The notes under the pieces are model-generated. The model had not been told where the DNA came from. It saw nothing but the letters and a program-made list of their open reading frames with translations, and searched no databases. A DNA stretch of 13,294 bases from an uncultured Lachnospiraceae bacterium (GTDB taxonomy: Bacteria; Bacillota; Clostridia; Lachnospirales; Lachnospiraceae): positions 1-13,294 of the forward strand of contig CALAEX010000060.1 of NCBI GenBank assembly GCA_937891165.1. The letters are read 5' to 3'. The position numbers and the translations under genes were made by a program. Below are positions 1 to 5,909 of the stretch, piece by piece; positions within the stretch are counted from its first letter, which is position 1; each line of letters begins with the position of its first letter.

Positions 1-612
1 TTACATTCTATTGTGCGTCCGAAAAAGCCAAGACAAGAACAAGGAAAAGCTCATAAAGTGTTTGAAAATAAACTAGGTCAAGTATTTACAGCAGAAAAAC
101 CAAACCAAAAATGGTGTACGGATTTTACTTACTTATTTTTAAAAAGTGGAGAAGTAAGGTATAATTGTAGTATCTTAGACCTTTATGATAGAAGTATCGT
201 TGCAAGTATTACCGATCGAGCGATTACCAGTGACCTTGCGATTCGTACCTTACAAAAAGCACTCACTTCTCAAAAAATAACCAAAGGAGAATTAATGTTA
301 CATTCCGACCAAGGCAGTCAGTACACTTCAAAAGCATTTACTGAATTTTGTACGTCTGCTTCTATTATACAAAGTATGAGCAAAGCAGGACATCCCTATG
401 ACAATGCACCCATGGAACGATACTTCAACACTTTAAAAAATGAATGTATTTATCTGTATGAATTTTCGAAAGAAGAAAGTCTCTATCAAGCAGTAGAAGA
501 ATTTGCGTATGTGACCTATAATCATGTTCGACCTCATTCTTCGAATGAGTATCAAACACCATGGGCAACTAGATATGCTAAAAATATATCTTCCAAAATA
601 AGTATAACATAG
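1..612 (+). CDS. IS3-family transposase, OrfB catalytic part (5' truncated by window)
   Basis: This is the C-terminal 203 codons of a DDE transposase, the enzyme that cuts and joins the ends of its own IS. The frame runs in from outside the window, so the GTG at 13 is not a real start. The retroviral-integrase-like (rve) core is complete: the catalytic Asp in WCTDFTY (codon at 121), the second Asp in HSDQGSQYTS (307) and the Glu in NAPMERYFNTLKNE (415). Exactly 35 residues separate the second Asp from the Glu, which is the DD(35)E signature of the IS3 family. The usual C-terminal YNxxRPH motif follows (YNHVRPHSS), with a TP pair shortly after it. No stop or frameshift is seen in this part, so the protein could be active if the unseen N-terminal helix-turn-helix part (OrfA) is intact. 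The subgroup resembles IS150/IS3, but I cannot settle it. Confidence 0.93.
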   Translation, partial: LHSIVRPKKPRQEQGKAHKVFENKLGQVFTAEKPNQKWCTDFTYLFLKSGEVRYNCSILDLYDRSIVASITDRAITSDLAIRTLQKALTSQKITKGELMLHSDQGSQYTSKAFTEFCTSASIIQSMSKAGHPYDNAPMERYFNTLKNECIYLYEFSKEESLYQAVEEFAYVTYNHVRPHSSNEYQTPWATRYAKNISSKISIT

Positions 613-711
613 TAAAATATAAGAAATGGAACGAGTAGGAATTAGAAATAAAAGTATAAAAAAATATTGTTTTATGAGTCAAAAATGTTACAAAAAAGCT
701 TGACCACAACA
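1..711 (+). mobile_element. IS3-family insertion sequence, right-hand part
   Basis: The transposase reading frame is open from the first base, so the left part of the element lies outside the window. After the transposase stop at 612 there are 99 bp of AT-rich non-coding DNA. The right edge is placed at 711 because the - strand reads TGTTGTGGTCAAGC from 711 inward, giving the TG...CA ends typical of the IS3 family, and because the integrase reading frame on the other side stays coherent exactly up to 712. The left inverted repeat and any 3-4 bp target duplication cannot be checked here. The IS lies in the opposite orientation to all neighbouring genes. Family assignment is firm from the transposase; the exact boundary is inferred. 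Confidence 0.75.
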
Positions 712-1320
712 ATCTTCATTTGTAAATATCTCTTTTCTGTTCGTACTTTCCTCTTTGCGGAAAAATTCATCCTTGTGCTCTTTCTTTGTTTTTGCAAATG
801 AAGCATAATCCTCCGCCAACAGGGATTTTCCATACAAATGATGACTTAACCTTTTACATAATTGAATTGGCACAGATGCTGTTTTCTGGCTTTTATCATG
901 AATCAGCGTATCAAAATATATTTCAAACTCGACAGTATTAATCATACTTAACTGCAGCTTACTAATCTTATAATTATAAAAATTAGCATTCATGGTATAT
1001 ATGTAACTTTTATACGAAGAAGCAGTAATTCCCGGTTTTACTTCATTTTCAATAAATTCTTCCATGTAGGCACCGAATGTTTTGGTTTTATCTACTTTCT
1101 GTATAGATTGGGCCTCAAACATTTTCTCCCATGCCATTAATGCCTGTTTACAATTTTTAACCGCCTCTTTTTCTGTCTTACCTCTCCTTTTAATACGTTT
1201 CGGTTTTCCGGAATCAGACTCTGGATTAATATACTTGCTTTGGATTACACACTCCCAGCTTCCATCAGGTAATCTTCTTGTACTACCTTCTCCTCTTGAA
1301 TTTCTTACTACATTAGCCAT
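688..1320 (-). pseudogene. tyrosine recombinase/integrase, N-terminal remnant interrupted by the IS
   Basis: The start is ATG at 1320, with AAAGGA about 8 nt upstream; the TTG at 1338 would place the start before that ribosome binding site and is not used. The product begins MANVVRNSRGEGS. Residues ~10-65 (RRLPDGSWE, then a KRIKRRGKTEKEA stretch) look like the arm-type DNA-binding domain of Tn916/ICE and phage integrases. Residues ~75-170, from TFGAYMEEFIENEVKPGITASS, look like the SAM-like core-binding domain. The whole catalytic domain (the R, HxxR and Tyr residues) is missing. The frame reads as an integrase up to NED (residue 203, ending at 712) and then runs through seven IS-derived codons to a stop at 688. 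The protein could bind DNA but not recombine it. The 5' end faces the pgk-tpi terminator, with no excisionase gene in between, so this looks like the leftover of a decayed element. Confidence 0.8.
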
Positions 1321-1340
1321 GAAAATCATCCTTTCCAAAA

Positions 1341-1371
1341 AGTGATACCAGAGTGATATTAAAAAGTGATA
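1341..1371. repeat. three direct AGTGATA repeats in the integrase leader
   Basis: AGTGATA occurs at 1341-1347, 1352-1358 and 1365-1371, at intervals of 11 and 13 bp. The first and third copies are preceded by AAAAA. The copies lie between the predicted integrase promoter and its ribosome binding site. Short repeats in this position often bind the integrase arm-type domain or a repressor; that role is inferred here. Confidence 0.5.
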
Positions 1372-1379
1372 TCAGTTAC

Positions 1380-1408
1380 ATTATAAAACAAAATAAAAGA
1401 CCATTCAA
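1380..1408 (-). promoter_or_regulatory. predicted sigma-A promoter of the integrase remnant
   Basis: On the - strand, TTGAAT (1408-1403) is followed by a 17-bp spacer and a perfect TATAAT (1385-1380). Transcription would start near 1373, about 50 nt before the integrase ATG. The -35 box overlaps the left arm and loop of the pgk-tpi terminator. Confidence 0.55.
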
Positions 1409-1440
1409 CTAGCACTTTTCACTAAATCGAATGGTCTTTT
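1395..1440 (-). terminator. rho-independent terminator after pgk-tpi
   Basis: AAAAGACCATTC (1395-1406) pairs perfectly over 12 bp with GAATGGTCTTTT (1429-1440), enclosing a 22-nt loop. On the - strand the stem runs into TTTTATTTTG, a reasonable U-rich tail, 47 bp after the pgk-tpi stop codon. It could also work weakly in the + direction, because the right arm ends in TTTT. The loop is longer than usual for an intrinsic terminator. Confidence 0.75.
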
Positions 1441-1486
1441 GTCATGTTTTAACGTGTTTTATTATGCAAGTTGCACAATATTTTTA

Positions 1487-3427
1487 TTACTTGTTATAGT
1501 TAACAATCTTACCAAAATCAGGCTTTAAGCTAGCACCACCAACTAATCCACCATCAATATTTGGCTGAGCAAATAATTCTGGAGCACTTGCTGCGGAAAC
1601 ACTACCGCCATACTGAATACGGATAGCTTCTGCTGTTGCTTCATTATAAAGTTCTTTAATGCAAGCACGGATACCAGCACAAACTTCTTCTGCCTGTTCT
1701 GTTGTTGCAACCTTACCTGTACCAATAGCCCAGATTGGCTCATAAGCAATCACTGCTTTTGCTGCCTGTTCTGCTGTTACATTTAAGAATGCAATCTTAA
1801 TCTGCATACGAATCCAATCCATAGTAACACCCTGTTCTCTCTGTGTTAAAGATTCACCACAGCAGATAATTGGTGTAATACCATGTTCAAATGCCTTAAG
1901 AACTTTCTTGTTTACAGTTTCATCTGTTTCTGCGAAATATTCACGTCTTTCAGAATGACCAAGAATTACATATTTTACGCCAATATCTGTTAACATATTT
2001 GGAGCGATTTCGCCTGTATATGCACCAGATTCTTCATAAAACATATTTTCAGCACCAATTTCAATGTTGCTGCCCTTAGCTGCTTCTAATGCGGTTGTTA
2101 AAGAAATTGCTGGAACACAGAATACAACATCTACTTCATCGTTCTTTACTAATGGCTTTAATTCTTCAATCAACTTCACTGTCTGGCTAGGAGTTTTATT
2201 CATTTTCCAGTTTCCTGCAATAATTTTCTTACGAGTTTTATCGTTAGCTGCTGCTACACCTGGAAGTTCCTTACCTTCAAGGAATTCTAAGGAAGCACCA
2301 CCACCTGTAGAAATATGAGACATCTTATCACCAAAACCAAGCTGGTTAACTGCTGCTGCGGAGTCACCACCACCGATAATAGTTGTAGCTTCAATATTAG
2401 CTAAAGCTTCTGCTACAGCGATAGTACCCTTTGCAAAGTTAGACATTTCAAATACACCCATAGGTCCATTCCAAACAACTGTCTTAGCATCTTTAATAGC
2501 ATCTGCATAAAGCTTTCTTGTTTCTTCACCGATATCAAGACCCTGTTCATCAGCAGCGATTTCACCACGACCTACTGTATGATAAGGAGCATCATTAGAG
2601 AATTCCTTAGCTACTACAGTATCTACAGGAATTAATAACTTCACGCCCTTCTTTTCAGCCTTTTCTATCATTTCCTTAGCGTAATCAAGGTAGTCAGCTT
2701 CAAGAAGAGAATTACCAACTTCTTCACCCTGTGCCTTCATGAATGTATATGCCATACCGCCACCGATGATAAGAGTATCTACCTTATCAAGAAGGTTGTT
2801 GATAACAGAAATCTTAGAAGAAACTTTAGAACCACCAAGGATAGCTACGAAAGGTCTAACAGGATTGTTTACTGCATTACCAAGGAAATCTATTTCCTTC
2901 TGCATTAAGTAACCAACTACTGCTGTATCTACATACTTTGTTACACCAACGTTAGAACAATGTGCTCTATGTGCTGTACCAAATGCGTCATTTACAAATA
3001 CATCACAAAGAGAAGCTAATTCTTTAGAGAATGCTTCGCCATTCTTTGTTTCTTCTGCACGATAACGAGTATTTTCAATAAGAACTACTTCACCATCATT
3101 CATAGCTGCTACTGCTGCCTTTGCATTTTCACCAACAACAGTTGGGTCTGCTGCGAAAGTAACCTTCTGACCAAGAAGTTCTTCTAAAGCTACCGCTACA
3201 GGAGCTAAAGATAATTCTGGCTTTGGTTCTCCCTTTGGCTTTCCTAAATGAGAGCAAAGAATAACTTTACCACCATCGTTGATTAACTTCTTAATGGTTG
3301 GAAGTGCTGCTACTAAACGAGTATTGTCTGTAATCTTACCTTCCTTTAATGGCACATTGAAATCACATCTTACTAATACACGTAAGCCCTTTACATTGAT
3401 ATCATCTACAGATTTTTTGTTTAACAT
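1487..3427 (-). CDS. pgk-tpiA: bifunctional phosphoglycerate kinase / triosephosphate isomerase fusion
   Basis: One uninterrupted 646-residue frame encodes two cytosolic glycolytic enzymes. Residues 1-397 are phosphoglycerate kinase (1,3-bisphosphoglycerate + ADP to 3-phosphoglycerate + ATP). Visible motifs are RCDFNVP (20-26), SHLGKPKG (59-66), GGGMAYTF (222-229) and the nucleotide-binding GGGDSAAAV (352-360). Residues ~400-646 are triosephosphate isomerase (DHAP to glyceraldehyde-3-phosphate): GNWKMN with the catalytic Lys (K408), GHSERR with the electrophilic His (H491), YEPIWAIGTGK with the catalytic Glu (E563) and loop 6, then YGGSV (606-610) and GGLVGGASL (626-634). Both halves are full length and keep their key residues, so both should be active. 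PGK-TIM fusions are known from Thermotoga. The ATG at 3427 has GGCAGGA about 7 nt upstream. The gene follows gap and has no clear promoter of its own, so it is probably read from the gap promoter. Confidence 0.97.
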   Translation of the reverse strand: MLNKKSVDDINVKGLRVLVRCDFNVPLKEGKITDNTRLVAALPTIKKLINDGGKVILCSHLGKPKGEPKPELSLAPVAVALEELLGQKVTFAADPTVVGENAKAAVAAMNDGEVVLIENTRYRAEETKNGEAFSKELASLCDVFVNDAFGTAHRAHCSNVGVTKYVDTAVVGYLMQKEIDFLGNAVNNPVRPFVAILGGSKVSSKISVINNLLDKVDTLIIGGGMAYTFMKAQGEEVGNSLLEADYLDYAKEMIEKAEKKGVKLLIPVDTVVAKEFSNDAPYHTVGRGEIAADEQGLDIGEETRKLYADAIKDAKTVVWNGPMGVFEMSNFAKGTIAVAEALANIEATTIIGGGDSAAAVNQLGFGDKMSHISTGGGASLEFLEGKELPGVAAANDKTRKKIIAGNWKMNKTPSQTVKLIEELKPLVKNDEVDVVFCVPAISLTTALEAAKGSNIEIGAENMFYEESGAYTGEIAPNMLTDIGVKYVILGHSERREYFAETDETVNKKVLKAFEHGITPIICCGESLTQREQGVTMDWIRMQIKIAFLNVTAEQAAKAVIAYEPIWAIGTGKVATTEQAEEVCAGIRACIKELYNEATAEAIRIQYGGSVSAASAPELFAQPNIDGGLVGGASLKPDFGKIVNYNK

Positions 3428-3468
3428 GACAAAATCCTGCCTTTCCTGCTTTTATATTTTCTAAAACA

Positions 3469-3502
3469 AGAAGGTCCGGTCCAAACAAAGACCGGACCTT
3501 CT
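3469..3502 (-). terminator. strong hairpin between gap and pgk-tpi (attenuator or processing/stability element)
   Basis: AGAAGGTCCGGTC (3469-3481) and GACCGGACCTTCT (3490-3502) form a perfect 13-bp stem with an 8-nt loop. On the - strand the stem is followed by TGTTTTAG, a short and imperfect U tract. It lies 41 bp before the pgk-tpi start and no promoter is visible after it. The likely role is therefore partial termination, or protection of the gap mRNA 3' end, which would make gap transcript exceed pgk-tpi transcript. Confidence 0.6.
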
Positions 3503-3518
3503 ATGGCCTCACGACAAA

Positions 3519-3536
3519 ATTAGAATAAATTCTAAT
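3519..3536 (-). other. AT-rich hairpin directly after gap
   Basis: ATTAGAA and TTCTAAT form a perfect 7-bp stem around a 4-nt loop, 4 bp after the gap stop codon, followed on the - strand by a short TTTTG. With only A/T pairs except one G-C it is weak alone, but it stands in tandem with the GC-rich hairpin at 3469-3502. Confidence 0.35.
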
Positions 3537-3540
3537 CGGA

Positions 3541-4611
3541 TTATGCTAATTCAGCAAAATACTTAATTGTTCTAACCATCTGGCTTGTGTAGGAGTTCTC
3601 GTTATCATACCAAGAAACAACCTGTACCTGATATGTGTCTTCATCAATCTTGCTAACCATTGTCTGAGTAGCATCAAATAAAGAACCATACTTCATACCG
3701 ATAACGTCAGAAGATACGATTTCGTCTTCGTTGTAACCGAAAGATTCATTTGCAGCAGCCTTCATAGCAGCATTGATACCATCTTTAGTTACATTAGCAC
3801 CCTTAACAACTGCAGTAAGGATTGTTGTAGAACCTGTAGGAACTGGAACTCTCTGTGCAGAACCGATTAACTTGCCATTTAATTCTGGAATAACAAGACC
3901 GATAGCCTTTGCAGCACCTGTGGAGTTAGGAACGATGTTTGCAGCACCTGCACGAGCACGTCTCTTATCGCCTTTTCTCTGAGGACCATCTAAGATCATC
4001 TGGTCACCTGTGTAAGCATGAATTGTGCTCATGATACCACTCTGAATTGGAGCGTAATCATTTAATGCCTTAGCCATAGGAGCTAAGCAGTTTGTAGTAC
4101 AAGAAGCAGCGGAAATAATAGTATCTTCTGCTGTTAATGTCTTTTCATTTACAGAGTAAACGATAGTTGGTAAATCGTTACCAGCTGGAGCGGAGATAAC
4201 AACTTTCTTTGCACCTGCATCGATATGTGCCTGAGATTTAGCCTTAGATACATAGAAACCTGTACATTCAAGAACTACATCTACACCGATTTCTCCCCAT
4301 GGAAGATCCTGTGCCTTAGGCATAGCATAGATAATAATTTCCTTGCCATCTACAGTGATAGAACCAGGAACTTTAACTGTCTTGCCATCTTCTTCAAAAA
4401 CAGGCTCTTTGGATTCTACAGTGTGAAGGTTATCACCAATCTTACCACAGTATCCACCCTGAGCGGTGTCATACTTTAATAAGTGTGCTAACATTGCAGG
4501 ACTTGTTAAATCGTTGATAGCTACTACCTCGTATCCTTCTGCACCGAACATCTGTCTGAATGCAAGACGACCGATACGACCAAAACCATTAATTGCAACT
4601 TTAACTGCCAT
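3541..4611 (-). CDS. gap: glyceraldehyde-3-phosphate dehydrogenase, phosphorylating, NAD-type
   Basis: This cytosolic glycolytic enzyme oxidises glyceraldehyde-3-phosphate with NAD and phosphate to 1,3-bisphosphoglycerate, the substrate of the PGK encoded next. The 356-residue product begins MAVKVAINGFGRIGR, the Rossmann nucleotide-binding start. AINDL (31-35) carries Asp34, which usually means NAD rather than NADP. The active site SAASCTTNC places the nucleophilic Cys at 171, and TIHAYTGDQ places the base His at 198. The C-terminal SWYDNENSYTSQM is the conserved family ending. It is slightly longer than the usual ~335 residues, mainly around residues 55-105. The start at 4611 is fixed by AGGAGG 9 nt upstream. 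The frame stays open for 25 more codons upstream to 4686, but that stretch lacks a ribosome binding site and is not GAPDH-like. It is the first gene of the gap / pgk-tpi unit. Confidence 0.97.
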   Translation of the reverse strand: MAVKVAINGFGRIGRLAFRQMFGAEGYEVVAINDLTSPAMLAHLLKYDTAQGGYCGKIGDNLHTVESKEPVFEEDGKTVKVPGSITVDGKEIIIYAMPKAQDLPWGEIGVDVVLECTGFYVSKAKSQAHIDAGAKKVVISAPAGNDLPTIVYSVNEKTLTAEDTIISAASCTTNCLAPMAKALNDYAPIQSGIMSTIHAYTGDQMILDGPQRKGDKRRARAGAANIVPNSTGAAKAIGLVIPELNGKLIGSAQRVPVPTGSTTILTAVVKGANVTKDGINAAMKAAANESFGYNEDEIVSSDVIGMKYGSLFDATQTMVSKIDEDTYQVQVVSWYDNENSYTSQMVRTIKYFAELA

Positions 4612-4623
4612 TTTTTGTTTCCT

Positions 4624-4672
4624 CCTAAATATGTTTCTTGTCCGTTTTAGGTATCTGTCCATAAGACAGATA
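4624..4672 (-). promoter_or_regulatory. structured 5' leader of gap
   Basis: In the predicted leader, TATCTGTC and GACAGATA (4665-4672 and 4652-4659 on the + strand) form a perfect 8-bp hairpin with a 5-nt loop. Just downstream, CCTAAA can pair with TTTAGG (+ strand 4646-4651 and 4624-4629), and the latter overlaps the first bases of the ribosome binding site. The first hairpin may stabilise the 5' end of the mRNA. The second pairing has only 6 bp and any effect on translation is speculative. Confidence 0.4.
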
Positions 4673-4700
4673 TTTTTCCATAGCATACGAACTTACTTAT

Positions 4701-4729
4701 ATTTTAACTAAATACGTCGAAAATATCAA
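4701..4729 (-). promoter_or_regulatory. sigma-A-type promoter of gap / pgk-tpi
   Basis: On the - strand, TTGATA (4729-4724) is separated by exactly 17 bp from TAAAAT (4706-4701). The expected transcription start is near 4694, giving a leader of about 80 nt before the gap ATG. It lies between the mutY stop and gap, so the glycolytic unit can be expressed independently of the upstream genes. No clear terminator is visible after mutY. Confidence 0.65.
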
Positions 4730-4783
4730 GTACAAAATGTATTTTCTTATGAAAAATTTGCTAAACTATATTTTTACTACATA

Positions 4784-5839
4784 TTACATATACTTTTTAC
4801 AGCAATCAAAAGCAGATGGTATCGATATTTTTTCTTTTATTTCTTGTTTTGTAAAAGTTTTACTATCTTCTTTTATCATAACAGGTAACAGTAATTGTGT
4901 TTCTATTTTAATTTCATAGCACCACAATCTCCATTCTACATGAGAAAAGATATGTTTTCCATCTTCTTTTCGTTGGATTGTTGTATTTGGAAATAATTCT
5001 TCTACCTGTTGCTTAGTTAAATGACCTTCCACATTTGGAAGTTCCCACATCCCAGATAATAATCCTTTTTTCGGACGTTTATGAAGAACAAATGCGAGTT
5101 CTTGTTCTATTTCTTTCTTTATAATAAAAACCGTTCGTTCTTCTACTTTTCTTTCTTTTTTTTGTGGTTTTACTGGAATTTGAAGCTCGACCCCTTGATG
5201 AAATGCCTGACATAAATGCATCACAGGACATTGTTCACACAATGGTTTTCCATTTGGTAAACAAACTGTTGCCCCAAGTTCCATTAAAGACTGATTAAAA
5301 TCTCCCGGTCGGTCTTTTGGCATAATCTCTCGTACATCTTCTTCTAACTCTTTTTTTATTTTTTCCTTTGTAATATCATCAAAACTTGCTGAGATTCGCT
5401 TTAATACTCGAAGCACATTTCCATCTACAGAAGGCTCTGCAAGTCCAAATGCAATGGAAGAAATCGCACCAGCCGTATAAGAGCCAATACCTGGCAATTT
5501 CTTTAATGCTTCATAATCCGCTGGTAATTCTCCACCATATTCATCCATTACAATCTTTGCAGTCTTTTGCATATTTCGTACTCGATTATAATACCCAAGT
5601 CCTTCCCAAAGCTTTAATAATTTTTCTTCTTCTGCCCCGGCTAGTGCTTTTATATCAGGAAGTGCCTCGATAAAGCGGTCAAAGTACCCCTTGACCGCTT
5701 CTACTCTTGTCTGCTGTAACATAATTTCCGAAACCCATACATAATAAGGCTTTGGTTCTTGACGCCATCTTAAAATTCTGGCATTCCTCTCATACCAATG
5801 CAGTAAATAAGGAACAATTTCCGAATAATTATATTTCAT
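4784..5839 (-). CDS. mutY: A/G-specific adenine DNA glycosylase MutY
   Basis: MutY removes adenine mispaired with 8-oxoguanine or guanine, protecting against G:C to T:A mutation. The 351-residue product has the expected order of parts. EIMLQQTRV carries the catalytic Glu (E38). The helix-hairpin-helix LPGIGSYTAGAI is at 115-126. VDGNV holds the catalytic Asp (D139). The iron-sulfur cysteines are C193, C201, C204 and C210. A C-terminal NUDIX-like 8-oxoG recognition domain covers ~232-345 and includes FSHVEWRL. The first cysteine spacing is seven residues, against six in E. coli MutY; a C-x-PNG-x-P form is familiar to me from clostridial homologues. The ATG at 5839 has a weak purine-rich ribosome binding site (GAAAGAGAG). 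The gene follows the lysozyme gene by 70 bp with no terminator seen between them, so it may end the trpS-to-mutY run. Confidence 0.95.
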   Translation of the reverse strand: MKYNYSEIVPYLLHWYERNARILRWRQEPKPYYVWVSEIMLQQTRVEAVKGYFDRFIEALPDIKALAGAEEEKLLKLWEGLGYYNRVRNMQKTAKIVMDEYGGELPADYEALKKLPGIGSYTAGAISSIAFGLAEPSVDGNVLRVLKRISASFDDITKEKIKKELEEDVREIMPKDRPGDFNQSLMELGATVCLPNGKPLCEQCPVMHLCQAFHQGVELQIPVKPQKKERKVEERTVFIIKKEIEQELAFVLHKRPKKGLLSGMWELPNVEGHLTKQQVEELFPNTTIQRKEDGKHIFSHVEWRLWCYEIKIETQLLLPVMIKEDSKTFTKQEIKEKISIPSAFDCCKKYM

Positions 5840-5909
5840 AATTCTCTCTTTCTAATATACGGTTCACACGATTTCTTTTCACTTTAGAACGGTTACTTTG
5901 TACAAATTT

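Noticed and set aside
13..15. GTG at 13 as the transposase start
   Set aside because: The frame is open to the window edge and IS3 OrfB proteins extend well upstream of this point.
1341..1371. CRISPR-like repeat array
   Set aside because: The repeats are only 7 bp, there are three copies, spacing is uneven and no cas gene is present.
2190..2230. Internal start for a separate TIM at the ATG in GNWKMN, with AGGA upstream
   Set aside because: Starting there would remove the catalytic Lys408, so the product would be inactive.
4612..4686. In-frame 25-codon N-terminal extension of gap starting at 4686
   Set aside because: No ribosome binding site precedes it, it would start only a few bases after the predicted transcription start, it does not resemble GAPDH, and AGGAGG lies just before the ATG at 4611.
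4730..4783. Terminator after mutY
   Set aside because: Only AT-rich sequence with no stable stem was found.
5854..5882. mutY promoter GTGAAA-N17-TATATT
   Set aside because: Transcription would begin about 8 nt before the ATG, inside the ribosome binding site, and the -35 box matches poorly.
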